A stretch of DNA of 64,000 bases from Henckelia pumila (lineage: Eukaryota; Streptophyta; Magnoliopsida; Lamiales; Gesneriaceae): assembly GCF_033568475.1 (NCBI RefSeq), contig NC_133120.1, positions 84,028,151-84,092,150 on the forward strand, given 5' to 3'. Below the pieces are notes generated by a model, which was not told the DNA's origin, did not search any database, and saw only the letters and a program-made list of their open reading frames with translations. Below, piece after piece: positions 44,613 to 56,936 of this stretch. The number at the start of each line of letters is the position of its first letter. Within the stretch, counting starts at the first letter, position 1. Position numbers and translations under genes: made by a program.

Positions 44613-44778
44613 TATGAGAAGCTTTTCAAAGGAAATCGAAATGGAAATAAAGAAAGGCCATATGGAAAAGTTTGTATACATAGGCCATAACACATTCCTT
44701 AAAAACTTCTATATGGGTTTCTTCACAATTAAATACTACATGGCAAACCCGAAAGAGGAAGAAGACATTTATTTTTGA
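44613..44778 (+). other. Short ORF of unknown origin, inside the long-TIR element
   Basis: From the ATG at 44613 the frame runs about 54 codons (begins MRSFSKEIEMEIKKGHMEK) to a TGA. The composition looks more like coding sequence than its surroundings, but I recognise no family. It may be a captured gene fragment or chance. Confidence 0.2.
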
Positions 44779-45169
44779 CTACTTGACACTCTCTGATCCA
44801 AATTCTTGAGGTTTTTCTTTCTCGCATGACCTTTTATCTTTTTCCTTGTAACTAGGAGTCCAGAAGCATTGTTTACCTAGTACAACATGTTCTTTCTGTG
44901 AATTTCATTAATTGATTCGAGTAATAAAGAATCTTCTTCGATTTATTTTACTTCTAGCATCCCAGAAGCATATTTTGCTTTCGTATTTTTTTGTTTTTTT
45001 AATGTTGAGTTGGCATCCAAGGTGGATAAGAATTGCCATATAAATAAAATAGAAATATTTATTTTCCACGTCATTAATCTCCATCACCCAATCATCATTT
45101 TCCGACCAAAATATTTAATCGGACACAAATCGAACTAAAATAACAAAAAAATACAAAGATACAATACGT

Positions 45170-46468
45170 GGGAAAATTAGCATTTTAGTCGTGTATGTTG
45201 GCTTCATTTTGGTTTTGGTCATGTATATTGACTTGTTTTGGAAAAGATCTTGTAACTTTGTTTTTATTTTAGATTTAGTCCTACATGTTGATTGTTTTGG
45301 TTTTGGTCCTATAAGTTGACTTAATTTTTTATTTTGGTCCTATACAAAGTTATGTTTTGAAAAAAAGTACAGGAATTTGGATTTTTTTTGGATTTGGTCC
45401 TATTAGTTGACTTGTTTTTTTTATTTTGGTCATGGAAAAGATACGATTTTGACCAAATTAAGCTCGGTTAAGTTAGAATAAGCGCCTATGTTTTTTATTT
45501 TAAAATAATAAATTAAATTTAGAATTTAGAAGTTAACTTTCCAACTTCACCGCTTAAGCTTTTATAATAAATATTTTTTTATGATTTTATAATTAAATAA
45601 ATTAGGTTTAAAATTTAGATGTTGACCTTCTAATTATTTTTTAAAATAATAATTATGTTCTAAAAGGTACAATAACTTGGTTTTTTTTTTTGTATTTTTC
45701 CTCCGTCGCGGAAACTGGAAGGAGCAGCAAAATTTTACTTATTTGCAGTGTTCTAAAAAGCACGCTGAAGCGGCGATTAAGCGTGATAAAAATGAAACAT
45801 ACCTAAAAAGCTCTGCTTTCGAGAAAAGCGGAACAAAAAAAGTCAACCATAGTTGAGAAAGATAAAAAAATATGTTAGAGTGTTACTTTTTAAAAGAACG
45901 AAAGTATGTTTTAAACATATTTTTAGTTTTTTAGCTAATTTTGTTAATTTAGGTTGGAACTTATTTATATGATCATTAATAGGTGTTAAGTGGGCGAACA
46001 CTTAGTGCCAAATAAATAAAAAAATCGAAGTAACAGTTGAGAACGATATAAATGAATGTTTGTTTGTTACTTTTTAAAAGAACAAAAGTATGTTACATTT
46101 AATACATTAAATTTACATATTTTAGATTTTATTAAATTATTTAGATTAAAAAAAGTTTAAGCGTAAAAAAATATTTTTTTATTAGTTAGTTGTAATTATC
46201 TCAAACCAATAAGCAGATAAAACATGAAAGAATAAAAAATATTAATTACAAAAATAATTAGAGATCAACTTCTAAATTCCAAAACATGATAACATACAGG
46301 ACGAAAACCAAAAAACAAACCAACTTACAGGACCAAAACCAAAATAAGCCAACATATAGGACTAAATCCAAAATAAAATCGAGTTACATAATCTTTTCCA
46401 AAACAAGCCAACATACAGGACCAAAACAAAAAAAAACCAACATACAGGACCAAAATGCTAATTTTCCC
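45170..46468. mobile_element. Inner long-TIR (foldback/MULE-like) element, ~1.3 kb
   Basis: The ends GGGAAAATTAGCATTTT and AAAATGCTAATTTTCCC are inverted. The TIRs extend about 200-300 bp and are built of repeated TTTTGGTCCTGTATGTTGG-type units. The central part has no ORF with a recognisable domain. It interrupts the right TIR of the outer element. Target duplication not resolved. Confidence 0.75.
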
Positions 46469-46540
46469 ATCCTAATTTAACAAATTAAAGGATTAAATCC
46501 CAAAATATTCAAAATTAACGGACTAAAATCACTATTTCCC

Positions 46541-47718
46541 TTTAATCAATCAATACTTGTTTGCATGTATTGATCACGACAAATTTGAAATGCTGGAGCG
46601 TAAAATTGGCTTCTTCGTCTTCTTAATTCTTTTTTTTTTCACCCCATTATATATTTTTCATGTTAGAAAATTGCAGGCCGGCCGCCAATAATTGAATAGC
46701 ATCTAGAAGCATGCGCTGCCAGTCTGCTACGCCTAATATTTCGAAGAAACATTTCAATTAATCTTATTATGTCCAGCTGATCAAATGCATATTTTTTTAA
46801 AAAAAACAAAACTAAACTGTGAAGTATCTTAATTATATATGCACACACCACATTTTTGTTCAAATTTTACAGTAATTAAAATTAAAAAATAAATATATTA
46901 TTACAGTAATTAAAATTAAAAAATAATTATATTATCCGTACCTTTTAATTTGTCAATGCTAGTTCGAACGTGCATGTGCGTGCGGGGGCATATATCTTGC
47001 AACAAGATATATCGATTCTGTTTCATTAAAGACAAATTCAACAAACATGGCTTGTATTTCCTACCATGCTAATGATTCTTTTGTTGACTAACAAGAAACA
47101 AACAATTTCATTACATGAATATATGATAAGCCTGCACTTTAATATTATTTAGGGAAAATGATTTTTTTTGTTCTATTAATTTATCTATTTTTTTGTTTTT
47201 AGACCATTAACTAATTTTCAAGGTTTGGTTTTGGTACACTAACTTTCATATCATCATTTTACGATATTATGTCAGTATTTTTCGATGTCACATCATTCGT
47301 TGGACCAAAATAGCCGAAAATTAAAAGTTAATGTATTAAAACCAAACTTTGAAATACGAATTGATCAAAATCAAAAAATGAACAAGTTAATAACCAAATA
47401 AACTATATTCCATATTAACATGAAAACATTTTCCTATAGTTAATAAAATATACATGTTTATCGAAAATTTTCATATATATGCTATAAATTGAATTGCTAG
47501 AGTAGATTTTTATTGTACTTTTATATCAAGATGAATTTAAGGATGTAAATATTGACATGTTTTGATTAAACAGTATACTTTAATTCCACAGTGCGATGAT
47601 AGAAAATTTATATGTGGATCTTACAATCATATAAATTCACATGCATATTAATAATGCACATGCTCAAATAATATATAAGGTTCCACAAAAAAATAGAATA
47701 TTCATGATTCCAATTTCC
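46541..47718. other. Intergenic upstream of the CYP76A gene, no gene
   Basis: AT-rich DNA with no supported coding feature; short ORFs are low-complexity. Confidence 0.5.
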
Positions 47719-47719
47719 A

Positions 47720-47766
<47 letters not shown>

Positions 47767-47767
47767 G
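47719..47767. repeat. (AAT)n microsatellite
   Basis: About 16 AAT units, roughly 180 bp upstream of the P450 start codon. Confidence 0.95.
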
Positions 47768-47878
47768 ATAGATTAATTATTTTATTTCGTCTGGTAAACA
47801 TAGGAGTCTGTGAAGTCAGAAAATATTTAAATACGACAGGTTCAATCAAAAGCAGACAAGAGAATCGCATCGCTTGCT

Positions 47879-47894
47879 TATATATATATATATT
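47879..47894 (+). promoter_or_regulatory. TATA-like run before CYP76A
   Basis: TTATATATATATATATTAAA lies about 60 bp upstream of the ATG at 47950, leaving a short leader. It is the only TATA-like sequence close to the start. Confidence 0.45.
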
Positions 47895-47949
47895 AAATTT
47901 GGGAGAAATTGAAGAGTGAGAAGTAAACAAGACTCGTAAATTAAAAAAC

Positions 47950-49809
47950 ATGGATTGGGAGTTGACCATCCTCTATTGCTGCGTTCTCATTGCCTTATCT
48001 ATCCTCTTCCTCCTCCGCCAGCAGCGGCGCTCCGCCACCGGGAGGCTGCCGCCAGGTCCACCGGGATGGCCAGTGTTCGGCAACATGTTCGACCTCGGTT
48101 CCATGCCCCACAAAACTCTAGCGGGGCTGCGGAAAGATTATGGCCCAGTTGTCTGGTTGAGGATCGGCTCTATCAAAACAATGGTGCTGCTCACCGCCGA
48201 GGCCGCGACGGAATTTTTCAAGAACCACGATGCGAACTTCGCAGACCGCATGATCACGGAGGTGATGAGGGCCCATGACTTCAACAAGGCGGCTGTCTCC
48301 CTAGCTCCATACGGCCAATACTGGCGTGTGATGAAGCGTGTGATGACTGTTGAAATGCTGGTTCAGAAAAAGATCAACGAGACCGCCGATATCCGGAGGC
48401 GGTGCATCGCGGACATGGTGGAATGGATTGGGAAGGAAGCCGGATCAGTGATACACGTGGCGCGGTTTGTGTTCTTGTCTTCGTTCAACATGCTGGGGAA
48501 TTTAATGCTGTCCCGTGATCTGGTGAGCCCTGGATCGGCGGAAGGGTCCGAGTTCTTTGCGGCGATGATTGAGTTGATGGAGTGGTCGGGACATCCGAAT
48601 ATCGTAGATCTTTTTCCATGGCTGAAACGGCTGGATCCGCAGGGTCTGAGGCGGAAGGCGGAGGAAGGGATGGGGAGGACGATGAAGATCGTGGGGCAAT
48701 TCGTGACGGAGAGGTTGAAGGATCAAAACGTTGCAGAAGGGAAGAAGGATTTCCTGGAAGTGTTGCTGGCAAGTGAAGGGAATGGAAGAAAGGATGGGGT
48801 CGATAAGATTTCAGACCACGACTTAAATATAATGATCATGGTAAATATATATGGAATCATCTTTCATTTATAACTATTTATCAGTTATATATTTTGATAT
48901 GTAAGTTGATTGATACATTCACTTCCATCTTTATAAATCCAGATTCCAAGTTCAAACCTAGCTAATCAACAAGACATATAGGCTTCCTCCATTTATACTA
49001 AACTATAGTTCTAAATTTTGATTGTAGAAATACTATTTTCCTCATGTTTTTGTCATGAAAGTGAATGAAGGTAACTATAATTTAGCATTCAAATCCTATT
49101 TTAAAATTTAAATCTGCATGTTCATTTCTTTCCAAACACCATCATAGAAAATTCTTAAAAGAATCTTTTAAATGCTAACTTGGTTTGACTTTCTCAGGAG
49201 GTGTTTCTGGCCGGTTCAGAAACAACAAGCAGCAGCACCGAGTGGGCCATGGTCGAGCTGCTCAGCCAACCGGAGATAATGACCAAGGCCAAAAACGAAC
49301 TCGCCGAGGTAGTCGGAAAGAGCAACAAATTCGACGAGAATCACATCGAAAATCTACCGTACTTGCAAGCAGTGATCAAGGAAACTCTCAGACTACATCC
49401 TCCGATTCCATTCCTGGTTCCTCGGAAAGCAATTCAAGATGCCAACTTCATGGGTTACCAAATTCCCAAAAACACGCAGGTTTTCGTGAACGCTTGGGCG
49501 ATTGGAAGGGACCCAGCTTGTTGGGATGACCCTTTATCTTTCAAACCCGAAAGATTTTTAGGCTCCAAGATTGATTACAAAGGGCAGCATTACGAGCTGA
49601 TTCCTTTCGGCGCTGGCAGGAGGATGTGTGCCGGAATTCCTCTGGCTCACCGAATGCTTCACCTTGTGTTGGGTACTTTGCTTCATGAGTTTGACTGGGA
49701 AGTTGATGATGTAGGTCGGAAAGGATTGGTTGACTCGAGAGAGAGGATGGGGATCACTGTTCGGAGATTGGTGCCGCTGAAAGCAAGGCCTACTAAGTGT
49801 TCGATATAA
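47950..49809 (+). CDS. CYP76A: CYP76A-type cytochrome P450, intact, two exons
   Basis: Exon 1 is 47950-48840 (297 codons); the intron is 48841-49197 (GTAAAT...TTTCTCAG, phase 0); exon 2 is 49198-49809. The product is 500 residues. It has an N-terminal membrane anchor (residues ~5-22), hinge LPPGPPGWPVFGN, I-helix LAGSETTSSS, ExxR KETLR, KPERFLG, and the canonical heme loop PFGAGRRMCAGIPLA. The layout and motifs resemble CYP76A2 and iridoid-oxidase-type CYP76A proteins as I recall them, so monoterpenoid or iridoid oxidation is plausible but not shown. The intron position matches that of the P450 at 37232. The sequence differs markedly from that gene, so it is an older paralogue. The ATG context is AAAAAACATGGAT. 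Confidence 0.93.
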
Positions 49810-50150
49810 TGCCCGGGCTAAATTATCAATAATGTAGCTCTCTTGTGACGAATTTTAGTTCGGTGTCCGTTGAACCCTGTGCTAAACTTTTTTGGGGGAA
49901 AAAAAAAAGTTCTTGTGTTAAAAGTTACTACGATTGGACGATTGGATGAAAAATTATCTAAAATAAATTATATAATTCACGCATTGACATCTATATACTT
50001 ACAAAATGTGTGAATATTAAGCGGATTGTGTGTTCCATTCTAATTTTTAAAAAAATAACTGAATTTTGCAAAGATGCCTCGTGATATCTGTACAACATTT
50101 GTTCGAAGCAAGTTTATTGAAGTTAATGATATTAATTGTATTCAATATTA
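49810..50150. other. 3' flank of CYP76A, no gene
   Basis: AT-rich sequence up to the abrupt start of gypsy-3 LTR sequence at about 50151. Confidence 0.5.
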
Positions 50151-51830
50151 CGACTCGACTCCACGCTCGCCTCACTGGGTACCACTAGATGACGCTCCAC
50201 CAGATGCGTCAAATCCCCCTGGATAACCTGCTATAGAATCACAAACAACCACAGCATAAAAAAAAAAAAAACAGGGGTCGGACCCCAGTATGACGAACTA
50301 TAAAAATTACGACAAATATAACTGACATGAATAAAATCAAGTACAATGCAATGAAATGCAATGTAATGCGTGACAGGTATCAATGAAATAAGGGATACCA
50401 AAAGGAGTCCAAATAATCGTATCACAATAAACTCAGTGGCCACCCGTGCCAGGAACGCAGCAGACCTCGAATCATCACTGCTAATCCATACACGTAGCAT
50501 CGGAGGGTGACAGGAGCGACCCGTCCAGCCTCATGCTGTCATCAGGAGTGTCGTACGTAGCATCGGAGGGCAACAGGAGCTACCTGTCCGTGCCTCATGC
50601 TATCTCAGGAGTGCACTAAAACAATGTCACTCGCTCCATGATGACTCAATACATCTCAAGAGATCAATATCAATAGCAATCAAAGGAGTCAAGGCTCAAC
50701 GTGCTATGTAAACTTGTAAATGAGTAAAGTAAATCATATAATCCACGTAAGCACATAAAACACATTATCAATCATTACAAAATACTTAATATCATTACAT
50801 GCCATTATAGGTATCGTAATATAAACAGCTCATACGTACCTCAACCGACACTTAATTACCACAGAAATATCTCAAGTATTTCTCGGATATTCCAATCCCA
50901 AATTTTCAGAATCTGTAATTCCAGAAAAATTGCTCATAAATCCTAAAATTCATATTTAATATTAAAACATCATATCAATGACCAAATATCGAATATACGA
51001 CTCTAAAAGTCAAAATACCCCAAGTAGAACAATCTGAATATTTCGAAAATTCCTACAAATTTTGAAAATTCGCATTTATATTTTTTAGAGCATCTAAACA
51101 CTCAATTAATGAATAATCAACACTTAAATTCGAAAATCCCCAATATAAAAAATCTGGAAATTCGAAATAAATCCCAAATAAATTCTGAAAAATATCGAAT
51201 ACCTTCAATCGACTTCGATATAATACCTACAAACAATAATAAATCAATTATCGGATGTCAATTGAATCGAAATACCCAAAATTCGAAACCCTAAATTCAA
51301 AATTATACCTCAAAGCTTGGAATTAAAGGGTTAAACAACTAACACAACCTACCCCTAAACTCCGGCGACGATCGGCGGCGGCGAACGGCGGCGGCTGGTG
51401 CGACGGGTTTTCGGAAATTTCAATAAAAATATGAAATATGGGTACCGAAAGATAGCTCTCGTCGCGAGGATTCCGGAACTATATTTACTTTTGAAATCCA
51501 GCCAAAAACGAAGGAGATACGGACAATTGAAGAAATGAAAAAATTTGAAAAACAAAGAAACAGAAGAAACAGAAGAAACGAGGAAGAGAGAGACGGTGGA
51601 GAGAGAGATATTATGATATATATATTATATATGTATATATAGATATGTATTAGTTTAATGTGTGTCTTATTTTATTCATTCGGGGTTCAAACTGGACCCG
51701 GTTCGAGTTATTTCAACTCCTGTGTGCTCTATAAATAACATATTCATTTAATATCGTCTATAAACCGATATTTATAAATACATATTTTTAACACACAAAT
51801 TAATTAATATATTAATATCGGGTCCTTACA
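50151..51830 (-). repeat. Gypsy-3 3' LTR, truncated at its U5 end
   Basis: It matches about 57307-58976 but begins abruptly at CGACTCGACTCCACGC. The part equivalent to 56937-57306 is absent. Confidence 0.9.
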
Positions 51831-51842
51831 TTTCTCCCCCTC
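51831..51842 (-). other. Gypsy-3 polypurine tract
   Basis: The minus strand reads AGAGGGGGAGAAA next to the 3' LTR. Confidence 0.75.
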
Positions 51843-51907
51843 TAAAAAGAAGATTTCGTCCTCGAAATCAAACACACATCAAACTTATATACATAGTGGT
51901 CAAGCAT

Positions 51908-53275
51908 CTACCACTGATAGTACATAGAAAAATCAGAGTACATGGCATAATTCATGACATTGTCAAACAAATGAGGCCATTCTTGACGCATTCGAGACTC
52001 CAATTCCCATGTAGCTTCTTCTCTCCCATGTCTACTCCATTCCACCATAACCAAAGGAATCGTCTTGTTCCTCAGTTGCTTTTCTTTACGATCAAGAATC
52101 TGCACTGGATATTCAACATAGCTAAGGGAACTATCCAACTCCACATCATCAGCCCTCAAGATATGAGAAGGATCTGGTTCATACTTTCGTAGCATAGATA
52201 CATGAAATACATCATGTATCGCAGACAAACTCTGCGGCAAGTTCAAACGATACGCCAAAATACCAATCTTCTCAACAATCTCGTATGGACCGATATAACG
52301 AGGAGCTAATTTCCCTTTACACCCAAATCTCATAGTACCACAAAATGGTGATACTTTCAAGAAAACAAAATCGCCAACCTGAAATTCTAAAGGTCTACGT
52401 CTGTTATTAGCATAGCTGGCTTGACGATCCTGGGCTGTTTTCATTCTTTTCCTGATCAGGTCAACTTTTTCTTTCATCTCTTGAATAAACTCTGGTCCTG
52501 ACAACTGTCGTTCTCCTACTTCTTCCCAACAGATCGGAGATCTACATTTTCTGCCATACAAGGCTTCAAATGGTGCCATCCTGATAGATACGTGGTAACT
52601 GTTATTGTAAGAGAATTCCACCAAAGCTAAAGATTCTTGCCAACCACCACTAAAATCCATCACAACAGCTCGTAATAAATCTTCAAGTGTCTGAATAGTC
52701 CTTTCAGATTGACCATCTGTCTGTGGATGATAGGCAGTACTCATGGCCAATTTAGAACCTAAAGCTGATTGCAAACTAGACCAAAACTTAGAAGTAAATC
52801 TGGGATCACGGTCTGATACTATAGTAACTGGCACACCATGCAATCGCACTATCTGATCAATGTACATTTTCGCCATTTTCGTATATGTCCAAGTACGATC
52901 ATATGGAATAAAATGGGCAGATTTAGACAATCTATCCACAATAACCCAAATGGCATCACAACCACGATTAGATCGAGGTAGGTGTGTCACGAAATCCATA
53001 GTAATGTGTTTCCAATTCCACTGTGGTACTTCAAGACTAAGTAACATACCACCTGGTCTCATTCTTTCAGCCTTAACTTGTTGACACGTCAAACACTTAG
53101 CCACAAAATCAGAAATATCATTCTTCATACCTTCCCACCAGTAATGAGCTTTCAAGATATGATACATCTTTCTAATTCCAGGATGTACACTATGTCGACT
53201 ACAATGAGCTTCTCGTAGTATATCGTCTTTCAAATCTATCAAATTCGGAACCACAAGTCTACCATTATAACGCAA
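51908..53275 (-). CDS. Gypsy-3 integrase with chromodomain-like C-terminus (3' part of pol after a frameshift)
   Basis: The open frame is about 455 codons. The zinc-binding region HPGIRKMYH...[10 protein letters not shown] opens the integrase, followed by catalytic regions [16 protein letters not shown] and [17 protein letters not shown]. The [10 protein letters not shown] segment and a chromodomain-like end (QILDRKEK...[11 protein letters not shown]) close it. The apparent Met start is internal to pol. Homologous sequence continues upstream in another frame, so the true product would be a polyprotein broken near 53.3 kb. Confidence 0.9.
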   Translation of the reverse strand: MRYNGRLVVPNLIDLKDDILREAHCSRHSVHPGIRKMYHILKAHYWWEGMKNDISDFVAKCLTCQQVKAERMRPGGMLLSLEVPQWNWKHITMDFVTHLPRSNRGCDAIWVIVDRLSKSAHFIPYDRTWTYTKMAKMYIDQIVRLHGVPVTIVSDRDPRFTSKFWSSLQSALGSKLAMSTAYHPQTDGQSERTIQTLEDLLRAVVMDFSGGWQESLALVEFSYNNSYHVSIRMAPFEALYGRKCRSPICWEEVGERQLSGPEFIQEMKEKVDLIRKRMKTAQDRQASYANNRRRPLEFQVGDFVFLKVSPFCGTMRFGCKGKLAPRYIGPYEIVEKIGILAYRLNLPQSLSAIHDVFHVSMLRKYEPDPSHILRADDVELDSSLSYVEYPVQILDRKEKQLRNKTIPLVMVEWSRHGREEATWELESRMRQEWPHLFDNVMNYAMYSDFSMYYQW

Positions 53276-56200
53276 ACATCCATCAGAAGCAACAAGAAAT
53301 TTCCCTGACTGACCAGCTGGAGTAATTCTTTCAAATGATGAATATATGGATCAGTCTTTTGTGCTGCTTTGATTTTCGAAATTATTCGTGGTTCAACTTG
53401 TATAGATGAAACTATGAAATGATTACCTTTAGCTCGATAAGTCCATCCTGAAGTTCCCAAATGCTCATGAACTTTAGAAATAGTTAAAGATGCCAACATC
53501 TTAGTATGAACTTTTCTGCTCAAAGCATCTGCAACTTGATTCACGTTTTCTGGCTGGTATTGAATATCACAGTCAAAATCCTTAAGCAGTTCCAGCCATC
53601 GACGTTGTCTCATATTCAAATCAGACTGTGTGAATAAATATTTCAGACTCTTATGATCGGAATAAATCACAAACTGTTCACCGTACAGATAATGACGCCA
53701 TATTTTCAATGCATGCACAATGGCAGCCAATTCTAAATCATGAACTGGATAACGAGTCTCATGTGGTTTCAATTGACGAGATGCATACGCAATCACGCGT
53801 CCATTTTGCATCAAAACACAACCCAGTCCATTCAAAGAAGCATCTGTACAGACAACAAATCCACCTGAGCCTGAAGGTAATGCTAGTACTGGAGCCGTAG
53901 TCAATTTCTCTTTCAAAGTCTGAAAACTAGCTTCACATTCCTCAGTCCACACAAAACGTCGATCTTTTTGCGTTAATATAGTCATAGGCCTAGCTATTTC
54001 AGAAAATCCCTTGATGAAACGCCTATAATATCCAGCCAAACCCAAAAAACTACGAATCTCAGAGACATTGGTTGGTCTGAACCAATTAAGAACAGCTTCA
54101 ATTTTACTAGGATCGACAGATACTCCTTGTGCTGATATCACATGTCCTAGAAATAATACTCTGTCCAGCCAAAATTCACACTTCGAAAACTTAGCATATA
54201 ATTGTGATGTTCTGAGTTTCTGAAGTACTAATGTCAAATGTTCTTTATGCTCCTTTCTTGACTTAGAATAAATCAAAATGTCATCAATGAAAACGATAAC
54301 AAATCGATCTATGAATTCCCGAAACACACGATTCATTAAATCCATAAAAATTGCTGGAGCATTAGTCAACCCGAAAGGCACAACTAAGAATTCATAATGT
54401 CCGTAACGCGTTCGAAATGCTGTCTTGGAAACATCTTCCTCTCGAACTCGAAGTTGATGATATCCGGAACGAAGATCAATTTTAGAATATACAGATGTAC
54501 CCTGCAACTGATCAAACAAGTCATCAATTCGTGGCAAAGGATACTTATTCTTCACAGTAGTCTGGTTCAATTGCCGATAATCGATGCACATTCTCATCGT
54601 TTCGTCTTTCTTTTTCACAAACAAGACTGGAGCACCCCAAGGTGATACACTTGGTCTAATATAACCTTTTTCCAGCAAATCTTGCAATTGCGTCTTGAGT
54701 TCTTTCAATTCTGCTGGAGCTAATCGATATGGGGCTCGAAAAATAGGACTTGTCCCTGGCATTAATTCAATGCTAAGATCTATTTCCCTTTGAGGCGGAA
54801 AACCCGGAATCTTATCAGGAAATACATCAGGAAAATCCTTAACGACAGGAATATCTGAAACTTTCAATTTCTCTTCCTTCGTCGCATCTAGAGCATAAAT
54901 CATAAATCCTTTATTTCCTATCGACAATAATCTAAACATTTCCATTGCCGATACTAATGAAATGCGAGATTGTGAATCACTACCATAAAAATTCCACTTA
55001 TTGTCATAATACGGTCTAAATCTCACAATGCCATGGAAACAATCAACAGTAGCTCTATAATTCATCAGTGTATCCATACCCAAGATACAGTCAAAATCAT
55101 ACATAGCTAGTTTGATTAGATTGGTTATCATGATCTTATCCTCAAATCTAATCACACAATTCAAAACTATCTCATTAGACATCAAGAAAACACCAGCAGG
55201 AGTAGCAACAGGCACAGTATCCAATAACGGAGTAAAAGCAATCTCATGCTCATCAGCAAATGTAACAGATAAAAATGAATAAGATGCTCCTGTGTCTATC
55301 AAGATACGTGCAGGATACTCAAAAATATAACAAATACCTGCAATAACTCCCCCAGGTGCATCTTGTGCCTGATCCTGAGTCATAGCATGGACTTGAGCCT
55401 GCTGTGGACCTGGAAAACGCTGCTGACTCTGAGGAGATGGATACCTAGGCTGCTGAGTGGACTGTACTGGAATATAAGGCTGTGTAGGAGCAAACTGTGG
55501 TACAGGAGTATATGGTCTGAATGATGGTCGTCCAGGAAACTGGCCAAACTGTTGTGGCTGAAATTGCTGTATTCCAGCATTTGGACATACTCGAGACGAA
55601 TGTCCAGCCTGCCCACAAGTATAACAAGTTCCTGGAAATCCTGTACAATGTGCACTCAAATGCTTACCACCACATCTGTCACAGTATACCCTACCAGACG
55701 ATCCAACTGAACTTCCACCACGACTACCACTGGAACTGGAGGAACTAGACTGTGGTTTCTTTTTAAATGGTTTCCCCTTAGCTTTAAACCAAGGCCTTTT
55801 CGCTTGCTGAGAAGATTGAATAGGTTGATATGAAGGTAAACCCATTGGTGTCTGTGAACTGCTTCCAGCTCCTTGAGGAACAGATGCTGGGATTGATTGT
55901 GGTTCACCCCTTAGTAGACTTGCTTCAATTTTCTTGGCCTTTTCTACTGCTTTCATATAAGTAGATGGAGTTCCAGTAGTTACCAACGTATGGATCGTTC
56001 GTGTAAGCCCCTTCAGAAAATGTGAAAGCTTTGATCGATCATTCTTTGCAACATGTGGGACATAAGGCAAAAGAGCAAAAAATTGAGAAGCATATTCAGC
56101 AACAGATTTATTGCCTTGCACCAACAGATTAAATTCATCTTCTTTAGCAGAATAATAAGATGGTGGTGCATATTCTTGTGCAAACTGCTTACAAAATACT

Positions 56201-56670
56201 TCCCATGTGATCTTTTCACCAGAATCAGAAAGTGTTTCTGCTGTCGTTTCCCACCACAGTTGCGCTCGGTCTTTCAGCTGAAAAGGAACTAACTTCAGTC
56301 GAATGTCATCAGGATATTCTAGTCCATTAAACATATTGTTGAGACTTTTCAACCAACTAGCAGCTTTCTCACTTCCTTCATTGCCAAAGAACTTTTGCGG
56401 ACGCAACTCCTGAAATTGAGAAATTATTAATCGAATTCCTCCCATTTTCTCTGTCAATTGGGCTACTGGATCAGCCTCAGCTTGAATCACTTTTCCTTTG
56501 TCAGGATTTACTCGTGGTTGTTGTTCCATCTCTAATTCCACATCTTTCGGAGGCTGAACAGCTGGTCGACCACGTCTTCCCCTGACAATATCATCAAGAT
56601 TTCTAACATTTTCCGCTGCAGACTCTTCTACAACTTCCTTCCCTTTTCTACCTCTTCCTCCTGGTGCCAT
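53239..56670 (-). CDS. Gypsy-3 Gag-PR-RT-RNase H polyprotein, frameshifted at its end
   Basis: The start is taken at the ATG at 56668-56670 ([13 protein letters not shown]), not the Met four codons upstream, because the basic Gly-rich start suits Gag. Residues ~85-240 are capsid-like ([17 protein letters not shown]). Two zinc clusters follow ([27 protein letters not shown]). Then come protease [14 protein letters not shown] with FIDDILIYS, RNase H with [12 protein letters not shown], and the start of the integrase N-terminal region. Near 53,300-53,340 the frame shifts by one base and the last ~20 residues are nonsense. The integrase continues in the frame at 51908-53275. Confidence 0.92.
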   Translation of the reverse strand: MAPGGRGRKGKEVVEESAAENVRNLDDIVRGRRGRPAVQPPKDVELEMEQQPRVNPDKGKVIQAEADPVAQLTEKMGGIRLIISQFQELRPQKFFGNEGSEKAASWLKSLNNMFNGLEYPDDIRLKLVPFQLKDRAQLWWETTAETLSDSGEKITWEVFCKQFAQEYAPPSYYSAKEDEFNLLVQGNKSVAEYASQFFALLPYVPHVAKNDRSKLSHFLKGLTRTIHTLVTTGTPSTYMKAVEKAKKIEASLLRGEPQSIPASVPQGAGSSSQTPMGLPSYQPIQSSQQAKRPWFKAKGKPFKKKPQSSSSSSSGSRGGSSVGSSGRVYCDRCGGKHLSAHCTGFPGTCYTCGQAGHSSRVCPNAGIQQFQPQQFGQFPGRPSFRPYTPVPQFAPTQPYIPVQSTQQPRYPSPQSQQRFPGPQQAQVHAMTQDQAQDAPGGVIAGICYIFEYPARILIDTGASYSFLSVTFADEHEIAFTPLLDTVPVATPAGVFLMSNEIVLNCVIRFEDKIMITNLIKLAMYDFDCILGMDTLMNYRATVDCFHGIVRFRPYYDNKWNFYGSDSQSRISLVSAMEMFRLLSIGNKGFMIYALDATKEEKLKVSDIPVVKDFPDVFPDKIPGFPPQREIDLSIELMPGTSPIFRAPYRLAPAELKELKTQLQDLLEKGYIRPSVSPWGAPVLFVKKKDETMRMCIDYRQLNQTTVKNKYPLPRIDDLFDQLQGTSVYSKIDLRSGYHQLRVREEDVSKTAFRTRYGHYEFLVVPFGLTNAPAIFMDLMNRVFREFIDRFVIVFIDDILIYSKSRKEHKEHLTLVLQKLRTSQLYAKFSKCEFWLDRVLFLGHVISAQGVSVDPSKIEAVLNWFRPTNVSEIRSFLGLAGYYRRFIKGFSEIARPMTILTQKDRRFVWTEECEASFQTLKEKLTTAPVLALPSGSGGFVVCTDASLNGLGCVLMQNGRVIAYASRQLKPHETRYPVHDLELAAIVHALKIWRHYLYGEQFVIYSDHKSLKYLFTQSDLNMRQRRWLELLKDFDCDIQYQPENVNQVADALSRKVHTKMLASLTISKVHEHLGTSGWTYRAKGNHFIVSSIQVEPRIISKIKAAQKTDPYIHHLKELLQLVSQGNFLLLLMDVCVIMVDLWFRI

Positions 56671-56922
56671 TCTACAAGACACAAGAATTTAAATACAGGC
56701 AAAATAACTTAACAAACAGAAAACTATGATAGGAACTCAGAGTTCTAATAGAATTCATAAACTAATTCTAAAGCCAAGAACTACTGGTTCTAACAAATAC
56801 GTTCAAAAATAAACACCACAAGTAAGTCACGTAAGAATAAGTAGTCACACACATACGTAACCAATTTGTTAGTGTCTAAACTCGAGTGTCCTAGACTCTA
56901 GTTCGAGCATATCCCAGTATAC

Positions 56923-56934
56923 GCTCTGATACCA
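56923..56934 (-). other. Gypsy-3 primer-binding site (tRNA-iMet)
   Basis: GCTCTGATACCA on the plus strand (TGGTATCAGAGC on the minus), just inside the 5' LTR that begins at 56937. Confidence 0.88.
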
Positions 56935-56936
56935 AA

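Larger units (their letters stand above)
44088..46540. mobile_element. Outer long-TIR DNA element (Mutator-like/foldback), interrupted by an inner one
   Basis: The left TIR (44088 to ~44345, GGGAAAATAGTCATTTTGG) is the reverse complement of a right TIR made of 44965-45169 plus 46469-46540 (CTAAAATCACTATTTCCC). The right TIR is split by the element at 45170-46468. Without the insert it is about 1.15 kb with ~260-bp TIRs. Flanks show similar TTTAATCA-type sequence on both sides, a possible target duplication. The interior carries a LINE tail and a short ORF. No transposase is present. Confidence 0.7.

Noticed and set aside
46286..46480. 64-codon ORF with repeated QNQNKPT-like residues
   Set aside because: Translation of the TIR repeat units of the inner DNA element.
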